From a virus: a DNA stretch of 38,677 bases. Under the pieces are notes generated by a model. That model made no database searches, was not told the DNA's origin, and saw only the letters and a list, made by a program, of their open reading frames with translations. The position numbers and the translations under genes are program-made. The stretch covers positions 1-38,677 of the IMG/VR virus record IMGVR_UViG_3300023174_000345; one strand, written 5' to 3'. Shown in pieces: positions 9,159 to 16,076 of the stretch. Numbering within the stretch: position 1 is the first letter of the stretch; each line of letters starts with the position of its first letter.

Positions 9159-9190
9159 ATGGGAATAAATATCCCTAAATCACAACAGTT

Positions 9191-9454
9191 ATGGAAAAAC
9201 AAAAGTTACAAGATACGGACTTACAACGTATTACACAGTTACGAACTGATTTATCTAATCTAGTAATTCGGATTGGTCAAAATCGAATGGAATCAATGAG
9301 CGTGACTAGGTCATTAATGAAACTAGAATCTGAGTTCAATGACATGAAAACAGAACATGGTAGATTACTTGATCAAGAGCAAGCATTGAATGACGAGTTA
9401 TTTCAACGATATGGTAATGTCCAAATCGATTTGGAAACAGGGACAGTTGGATAA
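9191..9454 (+). CDS. Small coiled-coil protein of unknown function
   Basis: An 87-residue protein, almost all predicted coiled coil, with heptad-like spacing of Leu and Met from residue 10 to 70. The C-terminal motif is RYGNVQIDLETGTV. Small proteins with this layout (coiled coil ending in KYG-x-G-x-IDLETG) are frequent in marine T4-like phages and have no proven function. It lies directly upstream of the sheath gene behind a late-type promoter box. A role in virion assembly is plausible. I considered small terminase (gp16) because of T4 gene order but see no DNA-binding domain. Confidence 0.6.
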   Translation: MEKQKLQDTDLQRITQLRTDLSNLVIRIGQNRMESMSVTRSLMKLESEFNDMKTEHGRLLDQEQALNDELFQRYGNVQIDLETGTVG

Positions 9455-9488
9455 CATTAAAAAATTTTAAACAAAGGAGTAATAAAAC

Positions 9489-11615
9489 ATGGCAGAAAGA
9501 ATTGTAAGCCCTGGCGTATTCACCCGAGAGATTGATCAATCATTTCTTCCCGCAGGTGTATCGGCAATTGGGGCAGCCATCATTGGACCTACAGTGAAAG
9601 GTCCTGCGGGTATTCCGACCCGAGTTTCATCTTATAGTGAGTATGTAAACGTTTTCGGAGATGTAGTTGAATCGGGATCAGGAGCATCTGCAGATCGTTA
9701 CAAATACATGACATCTTATGCAGTTCAAGAGTATTTGAAATATGCTGATAGTATTTTGGTAACACGTATTTTAGCGGGTACACCATCAGTTGCTAGTTCG
9801 CAAGTATCTTCTAGTACTAGCGTTGGATTAACATTTGCATCTGGGTCTGTTACATTGACAGCAGCCGCTGTTGATAATCAAGAATATCGAGTTGTTGACG
9901 GGTCTACTACATATCGTTTCATTGCATCCGGAAATCCGATTCCAGGTGACCAATCTAGCGGTAACGTATATTTCTTCTCGACTGGATCTACTGCTACTCT
10001 TACTGCTACTAATTTACGTAACGAAATTAACGGCGTTTCTGGTATTCCAGTATCTGCTTCCATTAACTCAGCAACTCTTATCTTATCAGGATCTGCAACC
10101 GGTACCCGTTATAACGGAATTACTTTCAGTACTAGTTCCGCTACAGATGCTTCAACATTCGCTACTCAATTTACATTGGCCGGAGGTACAGATACCACGA
10201 CAACTGCTAATACCTTTAAATTGTATACTCTATCAGAAGGCACAATTTTAAATAGTGCCGGGCCAGAAGGATCGAATAATATACTTGCTTCCGGAAGTGC
10301 TAACAATTATCGTTGGGAAGTTTCCAATGTTAACACATCAAAAGGTACATTCTCATTGACCATTCGTCGTGGTGATGATACTATTAATCGTAAATCGATT
10401 CTAGAGCAGTATAACAATGTAACATTGGATCCAAATTCAAATAATTACATTGCCAAAGTGATCGGTGATCAAGTATATACAGTAAGAGATTCTAGTACTA
10501 CATCGCCATTTTTGCAATTATCAGGTTCGTTCCCTAACAAATCTAGTTTAGTAAGAGTTGAAGTTCAAGCAAATACTTTAAATTATTTAGATGCTAATGG
10601 TAACGTACGAGTACCATCATTGTCAGGTTCTTTGCCTCAAGCAGCTTCCGGAACATTTGCCGGCGGATCTAATGGTAATGTTCAACATCCGATTGCTTGG
10701 TATGATGATATTACTAACACCAATACTCAAGGATTTAATTTAGGAGTAGCAGCGAATGGCCAAACGGCATATGAAGATGCTATTAACTTGCTATCTAACC
10801 AAGATGAATATGATTTCAATGTGCTAGTATTACCAGGACTTATTGATAACTATACCAACCATGCCGCGGTACTTACCAAAGCGCTTAACATGGTACAAGA
10901 TCGCGGTGATGCATTCCTAGTAATGGACCCAGTAGAATATGGAGCAGCTCTTTCCACTGCTAAAACCAAAGCCGATTCTCGTGACTCATCTTATGCTGCA
11001 ATGTATTGGCCATGGGTACAAATTCCTGATACCGACTTAGGTGAAAATGTTTGGGTACCTGCCTCCACTTTGATTCCTGGCGTATTTGCGTTCAACGACC
11101 GTACGGCCGCTGAATGGTTTGCACCTGCAGGATTTAATCGTGGTGGAATTGACATTGCAATTCAAGCAGAACGTAAATTGACTCATTCTAATCGTGATGA
11201 TCTTTATGATTCCAATGTGAATCCAATTGCAACTTTCCCAAATAGCGGAGTTGTTGTGTTTGGTCAAAAGACATTGCAAAAGAAATCATCTGCTTTGGAT
11301 CGTATCAATGTTCGTCGTTTGTTGATCGCTGCCAAGAAGTTCATTGCTAGTTCTAGTAAGTTTTTGGTATTCGAACAAAACACATCTGAGACCCGTAATC
11401 GTTTCTTGAACATTGCCAATCCATATTTTGAAAATGTACAGCAACGTCAAGGTCTATATGCATTTAAAGTGGTAATGGATGATACCAATAATACCGCTGA
11501 TGTAATTGATCGTAATGAATTGCGTGGACAAATTTTCTTGCAACCAACCAAGACCGCTGAATTCATTGTAATTGATTTCAATGTATTACCAACCGGTGCT
11601 TCGTTCCCAGAATAA
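9489..11615 (+). CDS. gp18: Tail sheath protein gp18
   Basis: A 708-residue contractile sheath subunit (T4 gp18 is 659). The N-terminus (ERIVSPGVFTREIDQSFLP) and the large C-terminal domain are typical. The C-terminal blocks LDRINVRRLLIAAKKFIASS, EQNTSETRNRFLNIANPYF and QPTKTAEFIVIDFNVLPTG are hallmark sheath motifs. Residues about 100-245 form a Ser/Thr/Gly-rich insertion that probably projects from the surface and is the least conserved part. A strong AAAGGAGT ribosome-binding site fits a major virion protein. It polymerises around the gp19 tube and contracts during infection. A terminator follows the gene. Confidence 0.95.
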   Translation: MAERIVSPGVFTREIDQSFLPAGVSAIGAAIIGPTVKGPAGIPTRVSSYSEYVNVFGDVVESGSGASADRYKYMTSYAVQEYLKYADSILVTRILAGTPSVASSQVSSSTSVGLTFASGSVTLTAAAVDNQEYRVVDGSTTYRFIASGNPIPGDQSSGNVYFFSTGSTATLTATNLRNEINGVSGIPVSASINSATLILSGSATGTRYNGITFSTSSATDASTFATQFTLAGGTDTTTTANTFKLYTLSEGTILNSAGPEGSNNILASGSANNYRWEVSNVNTSKGTFSLTIRRGDDTINRKSILEQYNNVTLDPNSNNYIAKVIGDQVYTVRDSSTTSPFLQLSGSFPNKSSLVRVEVQANTLNYLDANGNVRVPSLSGSLPQAASGTFAGGSNGNVQHPIAWYDDITNTNTQGFNLGVAANGQTAYEDAINLLSNQDEYDFNVLVLPGLIDNYTNHAAVLTKALNMVQDRGDAFLVMDPVEYGAALSTAKTKADSRDSSYAAMYWPWVQIPDTDLGENVWVPASTLIPGVFAFNDRTAAEWFAPAGFNRGGIDIAIQAERKLTHSNRDDLYDSNVNPIATFPNSGVVVFGQKTLQKKSSALDRINVRRLLIAAKKFIASSSKFLVFEQNTSETRNRFLNIANPYFENVQQRQGLYAFKVVMDDTNNTADVIDRNELRGQIFLQPTKTAEFIVIDFNVLPTGASFPE

Positions 11616-11634
11616 CCTATTTATCGAACAAGAC

Positions 11635-11663
11635 AAGGGAGATTTCGGTCTCCCTTTTCTTTT
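11635..11663 (+). terminator. Rho-independent terminator after gp18
   Basis: AAGGGAGA (11635-11642) and TCTCCCTT (11649-11656) form a perfect 8-bp stem with a TTTCGG loop, followed by a T-rich run to 11663. It lies about 20 bases after the sheath stop codon. It would separate sheath and tube transcripts or set their ratio. Confidence 0.85.
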
Positions 11664-11694
11664 GGTTATGTTTTCACAGTTACACGATATTTAT
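11660..11694 (+). promoter_or_regulatory. Promoter before tail tube gene
   Basis: ATATTTAT at 11687-11694 is the late-type box. A TTTTGG (11660-11665) lies 21 bases upstream, close to the spacing seen in the middle-type promoters of this window, so this may be a hybrid of the two classes. The tube start codon at 11720 is preceded by an AGGAG ribosome-binding site. Confidence 0.45.
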
Positions 11695-11719
11695 TGAAAA
11701 TTATTATAGGAGAAATTAA

Positions 11720-12208
11720 ATGGCACAATTGCTAGATCCAACCGAGATTTTTTTCACCGCATTTGAACCTAAAGTAGCTAACCGCTTTATCATGTACGTT
11801 GAAGGAATTCCATCTTATATTATCAAGGCTGCAGGTCGTCCTGGAATCGATCAGGGTGAATTGGTTCTTGATCATATCAACATCGAGCGTAAATTAAAAG
11901 GCAAAAGCCGTTGGCAAGATGTAACTATTACATTGTATGATCCAATCGTTCCTTCCGGTGCTCAAGCAGTGATGGAGTGGGTACGTCTTCACCACGAATC
12001 TGTAACAGGTCGTGATGGATATTCTGACTTTTATAAGAAGGATATCACATTCAATGCTTTGGGACCTATCGGTGATAAAGTTGAAGAATGGACATTGAAA
12101 GGTGCATTTATTTCATCTGCAACCTTCGGTGATTTTGATTGGGCAACAGAAGATGCTATCAACATCGAACTTACATTGAAATATGATTACGCTATCTTGC
12201 AATACTAA
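11720..12208 (+). CDS. gp19: Tail tube protein gp19
   Basis: A 162-residue protein, the same length class as T4 gp19 (163). The fold signature is clear: NRFIMYVEGIPSYIIKAAGR near the start, then the VLDHINIERKLKGK block, the WQDVTITLYDPI strand, and a C-terminal FISSATFGDFDWAT ... IELTLKYDYAIL. It forms the hexameric rings of the inner tube through which DNA passes. It has its own AGGAG site and promoter, separated from gp18 by a terminator, fitting the need for high expression. An unrelated gene cluster follows only 6 bases later instead of the portal gene found in T4. Confidence 0.95.
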   Translation: MAQLLDPTEIFFTAFEPKVANRFIMYVEGIPSYIIKAAGRPGIDQGELVLDHINIERKLKGKSRWQDVTITLYDPIVPSGAQAVMEWVRLHHESVTGRDGYSDFYKKDITFNALGPIGDKVEEWTLKGAFISSATFGDFDWATEDAINIELTLKYDYAILQY

Positions 12209-12214
12209 TACTAT

Positions 12215-13237
12215 ATGAAAAAATCAGAACTAATACAAATTATCCGAGAAGAAGTACGCAACGTACTAAGATCTCGGTTGAATGAAGCGTTCAAGTCTTC
12301 AATTCTACGCGATATTATCAAAACAATTCAAGGTTCTACTAGATTTGGCGTGGCAAAGGATTTTGCTAATTCATTTGTTAAACAATCTAAAATTCCATTG
12401 GATCAAGTAACAGATGATGATATCCAAGAAATGAGTCCGGATGCCGCTTATAAAATGATTCGTAAATCTGGTGACCCAAGATTATATGTAGTGTTCATGA
12501 ACAAGGCAGGTGGTACGAATCCATATGCCAAAGAGAAATGGAACACAACGATCCCAGCTAATAGTGTCATTGCAATTGCCAATGGTCAAAACATGTTTCT
12601 TGATGTAACATATAGCCGTTATGGTTCACGTGAGCCAAGTCTACGAGCATCGAAAGACTATAGTGGTATTGGTATTGAAAAGTCTGGTGGCCGATATGGT
12701 ACTGGTATTGTGAATGTGAAAAGAGCATCGGAAGTATCTGATGTGGCATATGTTATCGATTCTAGTAAAATACATGCCTCAGGTAAAGATACTAGTGCAT
12801 TGCAATCATTGCGTACTACCCAGAAAACTGGTGCGGTAGCATTTATGACTCCAGAACAATTCAGAAAAGATAATTTAACTCGTTACAAAGAAATTCTTCG
12901 AAATCAAGCCGCAGCTACACCGGTTGATAAAATGGTAATGGAATTTATCAATTTGGCAACAGCTGCTATCACTAAAGCAGTGAGCACGGCAACAGTTAAT
13001 AGATACAACCAAATCACGGTGGGTACATTGAAAGGAAGAGATGTTACAGCTTCTGACCTATCATATACAATGCGTAATGTATTAGATAATTTCGAAAGAT
13101 ATACTAGTTACATGAAACAAGCTGCTGAAGCTGGAGAATCACCTACAGGTGGACGTAACTCATACTATACTAACGAAGCTAAAGCATATGCATTGCGAAT
13201 TAAAGAAGAATTGAATTCAATCAAAACTCTTAAATAA
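12215..13237 (+). CDS. Unknown protein with capsid-targeting-like N-terminus
   Basis: A 340-residue protein I do not recognise. The N-terminus, MKKSELIQIIREEVRNVL, is an amphipathic helix shared in pattern with the two genes that follow. It leads to LNE|A (residues 22-25), which fits the (L/I)xE|A/G cleavage rule of T4-type prohead protease gp21. The body is mixed alpha/beta with a Gly/Ser-rich centre (about residues 135-170) and a helical C-terminus; no catalytic motif is clear. It starts 6 bases after gp19, so it would be made late with virion proteins. I infer, without proof, a head-packaged internal protein. Confidence 0.6.
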   Translation: MKKSELIQIIREEVRNVLRSRLNEAFKSSILRDIIKTIQGSTRFGVAKDFANSFVKQSKIPLDQVTDDDIQEMSPDAAYKMIRKSGDPRLYVVFMNKAGGTNPYAKEKWNTTIPANSVIAIANGQNMFLDVTYSRYGSREPSLRASKDYSGIGIEKSGGRYGTGIVNVKRASEVSDVAYVIDSSKIHASGKDTSALQSLRTTQKTGAVAFMTPEQFRKDNLTRYKEILRNQAAATPVDKMVMEFINLATAAITKAVSTATVNRYNQITVGTLKGRDVTASDLSYTMRNVLDNFERYTSYMKQAAEAGESPTGGRNSYYTNEAKAYALRIKEELNSIKTLK

Positions 13238-13258
13238 ACAAAAAAGAAAGTAAAGAAT

Positions 13259-13687
13259 ATGAAACTAACAGAGTTTAGAAAACTAATCCGAGAAGAAGTT
13301 CGTAAAGTAGTAAAAGAATCTAGACGTCCATTAAAAGAAGCTGAAACACCATTTACAGAAGACCTTGCACAAGCAATGTTTAAATATGCAGCAGAGTTTC
13401 TCCCAGCTGATTACGCAAATGTGTATGACAGGAATAAATCTGGATTTAAGTATGATGTGGCAATACGTAGACCGAGTAAAAATAAACTATCGAAGGCAAT
13501 GATTGATATATTATTACTATATAAAATTGATTCGGTTGAAAAACTTTATAAAGCAGGTAATGTAAAATACACAGGTAAAGAGACAATTGAGGATTATTTA
13601 AACGGTCTTGAGGTTGATGAGTTTCGGAACGGAGCCGGAATTGAGCTCATACCGGGAGTTGTAATGTATACTGAAGATAATGAATAA
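13259..13687 (+). CDS. Unknown small protein with capsid-targeting-like N-terminus
   Basis: A 142-residue protein starting MKLTEFRKLIREEVRKVVKE and reaching LKE|A at residues 25-28, the same two-part N-terminus as its upstream neighbour. The remaining 115 residues are acidic, with no family I recognise. They carry a KYTGKETIEDYLNGLEVDEF segment, and the C-terminus is hydrophobic then acidic. A terminator follows at 13706. Cleavage after LKE would leave a mature protein of about 115 residues. The shared leader and a different body suggest a targeting signal attached to varied cargo. Confidence 0.6.
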   Translation: MKLTEFRKLIREEVRKVVKESRRPLKEAETPFTEDLAQAMFKYAAEFLPADYANVYDRNKSGFKYDVAIRRPSKNKLSKAMIDILLLYKIDSVEKLYKAGNVKYTGKETIEDYLNGLEVDEFRNGAGIELIPGVVMYTEDNE

Positions 13688-13705
13688 TTAATCTAAACAA
13701 AAGAG

Positions 13706-13731
13706 CCTCACCATTACGGTGGGGTTTTTTT
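13706..13731 (+). terminator. Rho-independent terminator
   Basis: CCTCACC (13706-13712) pairs with GGTGGGG (13718-13724), with one G-T wobble and a 5-base loop, followed by seven T. It ends the gp19-to-13687 transcript; a new late-type promoter box follows within 10 bases. Confidence 0.85.
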
Positions 13732-13739
13732 ATGTCTAC

Positions 13740-13747
13740 ATATTTAT
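13740..13747 (+). promoter_or_regulatory. Late-type promoter box with duplicated leader
   Basis: ATATTTAT is followed by ACTAAAGAAA. The same stretch, 21 bases from TACATATTT through AAAGAAA (13737-13757), recurs without a mismatch at 14681-14701 upstream of the gp26-like gene. The start codon is 19 bases downstream. Confidence 0.55.
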
Positions 13748-13766
13748 ACTAAAGAAAATTTGCCGT

Positions 13767-14108
13767 ATGAAGGAATCAGAATTACGTAAATTGATTCGTG
13801 AAGAAGTAAAAAAAGTGATGATATCGGAAGCTGATATCATTCCAACTGCTCCAGATGGTACAAAGATTGAAGATCCAAAAATTATCAATAACTTAAATAT
13901 GGCTATCAAAGCTATTAGTTCTAATTTACGATCCAAAGTAATTCAGATAATTGAAGATCCGGAAGCTGTTAAAGAACTTAAAACACCAGCACAAAAAGCT
14001 GCATTGTTAGGAGCATTTGCTATAGCATTTGGTATTACAGAAGAAGATTTCAAAACAATTATCACTAAGATTAAAAACGTACTTCCATCTAAAAATGATC
14101 AAGCTTAA
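13767..14108 (+). CDS. Unknown small protein with capsid-targeting-like N-terminus
   Basis: A 113-residue protein. The start is set at ATG 13767 because the shared N-terminus MKESELRKLIREEVKKVM begins there. An upstream in-frame GTG (13719) would lie inside the terminator and promoter. ISE|A at residues 19-22 fits the prohead protease rule. The body is helical: residues 45-75 carry IKAISSNLRSKVIQIIEDPE, followed by a small hydrophobic stretch (AALLGAFAIAFGIT) that might touch membrane. Family unknown. It overlaps the next gene by 14 bases. Confidence 0.6.
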   Translation: MKESELRKLIREEVKKVMISEADIIPTAPDGTKIEDPKIINNLNMAIKAISSNLRSKVIQIIEDPEAVKELKTPAQKAALLGAFAIAFGITEEDFKTIITKIKNVLPSKNDQA

Positions 14109-14667
14109 ACATATAGCAGAACAAGTACTTCAAGAAGCTGAAGAAAAAGTAACTTGGGGCGATGTGCAGAAGTTTTTAGATGCACTTGTCTCTGCTCAAA
14201 AGCAAGGTGGTAAAAAAGAAGCCGGAGCTGAGATTGCAAAGTCTAGTTTGAAAAAAGTAGGAATGGCCGGAGCCAAATGGGCAGCTAATTTATTAACTGG
14301 TGGTACCGCTGGTGTAATTATTGATTTAGTTGCAGACCATGGCGAAGATGTCGGATCATTTTTATTGAATCTAGGCAAGTCAGTGACACAGAAAGAATTG
14401 GAAGATCCAAAGGCATCTGAATTCAAAGCAATGACAGGACCATTTTGGGATGCAATAAAATTATCACCAGCCGTATCTCAATTATTGGATGATAAAATAG
14501 AAAAGGCTTTTATTGACCAAGTTATATTACCTAAACTAAAAACTCCAGGTGCTGAGTCAGAAGAATTACCAAACATGGATGAATTGTTAGGAACATGGCT
14601 AAATGACATGGCTCAATTAAAAGATAAAGCTGATATACACTTTACAGGTGCATCAGGAAATCTCTAA
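14095..14667 (+). CDS. Unknown protein with LQE|A leader and hydrophobic helix
   Basis: A 190-residue protein. I place the start at ATG 14095, since the upstream in-frame extension would lie wholly inside the preceding gene. The product begins MIKLKHIAEQVLQEAEEK, with LQE|A at residues 12-15. This is a shorter leader than its neighbours but has the same predicted cleavage rule, and resembles the start of the 305-residue protein at 33608. Residues about 60-85 (GMAGAKWAANLLTGGTAGVI) form a glycine-rich hydrophobic stretch that could insert into a membrane. The C-terminal half is acidic and helical. Function unknown; a packaged or ejected protein is the inference. Confidence 0.55.
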   Translation: MIKLKHIAEQVLQEAEEKVTWGDVQKFLDALVSAQKQGGKKEAGAEIAKSSLKKVGMAGAKWAANLLTGGTAGVIIDLVADHGEDVGSFLLNLGKSVTQKELEDPKASEFKAMTGPFWDAIKLSPAVSQLLDDKIEKAFIDQVILPKLKTPGAESEELPNMDELLGTWLNDMAQLKDKADIHFTGASGNL

Positions 14668-14683
14668 GATTTCACCTCGTTAC

Positions 14684-14691
14684 ATATTTAT
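14684..14691 (+). promoter_or_regulatory. Late-type promoter box, copy of that at 13740
   Basis: ATATTTAT within a leader that repeats the sequence at 13737-13757 exactly. It lies 18 bases before the ATG of the gp26-like gene. Confidence 0.55.
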
Positions 14692-14709
14692 ACTAAAGAA
14701 AGTTACGTT

Positions 14710-15591
14710 ATGTCAAATGTAGTTAACAACGAATATCCAGGTAAAAATCCTGCAGAAATGAGCAATGCTGAACTAGCCCAATTAGCGGCACAACAGTATC
14801 AGACTAACAACAACAATGCTCCTACTAGCAATTATCAATTCCCAACCGAAATTGTAGAGTTACCAAGTAAAGGACTTTTGTATCCTGAAGGTAATCCACT
14901 TCGTTCCGGTAAAGTTGAAATGAAGTATATGACTGCTAAAGAAGAAGATATTCTTACTACACAAAGTTATATCAAACAAGGAGTAGTACTCGATAAATTG
15001 TTCCAGAGCCTAATCGTGGGTAATGGTAACGGTGAAAAGATTAATTACAATGATCTATTAGTTTGCGATAAAAATGCAATCATGATTGCTGCCCGTGTAT
15101 TAGGTTATGGTAAAGACTATGAAGTTGAAATTGAAACACCTAGTGGTAACAAACAAAAAGAAACCATTGATTTAACTCAGTTCAAAGAATTGCCATTAGA
15201 TGAATCATTGTATGTTAATGGTAACCGATTTGAATTTCAATTGCCATATTCAAAACGTAATATCGTGGTAAAGTGTCTAACTCATAAAGATACTCAAGAT
15301 ATTGACGCAGAGATTCGTGGCATGAAAAAAGTTAGTTCTGGTACAGATGCCACTTTAAGTACTCGTATGTTTTATTGCATTATATCAGTGGATGGCAATG
15401 AGAAACGCGAATTTATTCGTAACTTTGTTAACAATGATCTTCTTGCAATCGATGCTCGAGCATTGCGTAGCTATATCAAACAAATTACTCCAGACCTAGA
15501 TTTAAACATAGACCTTATTGATAGGGAGGCTGGAGAACCCTTTCGTATTACGCTTCCCATCGGAGTCGATTTTTTCTGGCCTTCCGTCTAA
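14710..15591 (+). CDS. gp26: Baseplate hub / assembly protein, gp26-like
   Basis: A 293-residue protein of the T4 gp26 baseplate family (T4 form 208). Recognisable blocks are VELPSKGLLYPEGNPL (about 50-65), MKYMTAKEEDILTTQSYIK, LLVCDKNAIMIAARVLGYGK and the C-terminal LPIGVDFFWPSV. The last fits the FFWPS ending usual in this family, so the stop codon is genuine. The N-terminal 45 residues are Asn/Gln-rich and probably disordered. The 3' end overlaps a second open frame that lacks a normal start codon, raising the possibility of a frameshifted longer form. It begins the baseplate/tape-measure operon. Confidence 0.8.
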   Translation: MSNVVNNEYPGKNPAEMSNAELAQLAAQQYQTNNNNAPTSNYQFPTEIVELPSKGLLYPEGNPLRSGKVEMKYMTAKEEDILTTQSYIKQGVVLDKLFQSLIVGNGNGEKINYNDLLVCDKNAIMIAARVLGYGKDYEVEIETPSGNKQKETIDLTQFKELPLDESLYVNGNRFEFQLPYSKRNIVVKCLTHKDTQDIDAEIRGMKKVSSGTDATLSTRMFYCIISVDGNEKREFIRNFVNNDLLAIDARALRSYIKQITPDLDLNIDLIDREAGEPFRITLPIGVDFFWPSV

Positions 15592-15790
15592 CTATCGATT
15601 AATAGTACATCAAAACATTTTTGATCTTATACATTATGGTAAAGGATTTACCTGGCAAGATGCCTACAATCTTCCAATATTTATTCGTACCTTTTATATA
15701 AAAAGCATAGAAAAGGTTATCAAGGCTCGTCAAAAATCAGAAGAGAAATCCATGAAGAAGATGCGTAAGCCAAATATACCTAAACGTTGA
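15518..15790 (+). CDS. Overlapping tail ORF, probably a frameshift extension of gp26
   Basis: A frame open from 15512 to 15790 that overlaps the gp26-like gene by about 75 bases in the +1 register. It has no ATG or GTG until near its end; the only candidate start is TTG 15518, with no Shine-Dalgarno sequence in front. Past the overlap the product reads FSGLPSNYRLIVHQNIFDLI, then a YGKGFTWQDAYNLP block and a Lys-rich tail, so it is protein-like. This position, just upstream of the tape measure, is where lambda G/GT-type chaperones use frameshifting. It may equal part of a T4 gp51-type function, but I cannot show that. Confidence 0.6.
   Translation: MIGRLENPFVLRFPSESIFSGLPSNYRLIVHQNIFDLIHYGKGFTWQDAYNLPIFIRTFYIKSIEKVIKARQKSEEKSMKKMRKPNIPKR
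15538..15576 (+). other. Candidate programmed frameshift region
   Basis: Near its end the gp26-like frame contains CCC-TTT (15538-15543), prone to +1 slippage on proline tRNA. It also contains the heptamer T-TTT-TTC (15570-15576) in the exact X-XXY-YYZ register, 13 bases before its stop codon. A +1 shift at the first, or a -2 shift at the second, enters the open frame that runs to 15790. The product would be about 359-360 residues. A plain -1 shift at the heptamer would stop after eight codons. The mechanism is not proven. Confidence 0.45.
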
Positions 15791-15797
15791 TGCTAAG

Positions 15798-15805
15798 ATA
15801 TTTAT
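15798..15805 (+). promoter_or_regulatory. Late-type promoter box ATATTTAT
   Basis: ATATTTAT followed by an A/G-rich leader, 15 bases before the ATG at 15821. It would drive the small membrane protein and the tape measure. Confidence 0.5.
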
Positions 15806-15820
15806 ATCAAAAGAGATACT

Positions 15821-16069
15821 ATGAGCATAGAAAATAAGTATCGTGAACGATTGACAGAAGGTATGTTATCGAAAGGGCTGTTAGCGTTAGCTGCATTATT
15901 CACTGTTTCAAAAACTAGAAAAGCACTTAAACATACGGCATGGGTCATGAAAAACGATCCACAGGCTATTGCCGCGGTAGCAGATTTCAAAGCATCTAGA
16001 AAACGTGTAGAAGCGTTGACTAAATCGTATTGTGAACGAAATCCAAATAGTCCAATATGTAAAAAGTGA
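15821..16069 (+). CDS. Small membrane-type protein with LTE|G leader
   Basis: An 82-residue protein starting MSIENKYRERLTEGMLSKG. LTE|G at residues 11-14 fits the gp21 prohead protease rule seen in five other products here. A hydrophobic stretch follows (GLLALAALFTV, about 19-29), then a basic helical part and a C-terminus with two cysteines (SYCERNPNSPICKK). It sits 7 bases before the tape measure, so it may be a tail-associated rather than a head-packaged protein. No family is recognised. Confidence 0.6.
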   Translation: MSIENKYRERLTEGMLSKGLLALAALFTVSKTRKALKHTAWVMKNDPQAIAAVADFKASRKRVEALTKSYCERNPNSPICKK

Positions 16070-16076
16070 TTGAGAC

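Noticed and set aside
9151-9175. Minus-strand T4 late promoters, since TATAAATA appears on the minus strand at each ATATTTAT box
   Set aside because: There are no minus-strand genes in the window, and the boxes keep a constant position relative to + strand starts.
9191-9454. Small terminase subunit gp16
   Set aside because: Position agrees with T4 but the protein is only a short coiled coil, with no DNA-binding domain and no large terminase gene next to it.
9871-10251. Second + strand frame inside gp18
   Set aside because: It is wholly inside the sheath coding region, has Leu-rich low-complexity translation and no start context.
12215-13237. An Alt-like ADP-ribosyltransferase
   Set aside because: Considered because T4 Alt is packaged, but no R-S-E or similar catalytic motif is visible.
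13719-13766. Upstream GTG start for the 113-residue protein
   Set aside because: The GTG lies in the terminator stem; the shared leader begins at ATG 13767.
15570-15602. Ordinary -1 frameshift at the T-TTT-TTC heptamer of gp26
   Set aside because: The -1 frame stops after eight codons; only +1 or -2 reaches the long ORF.
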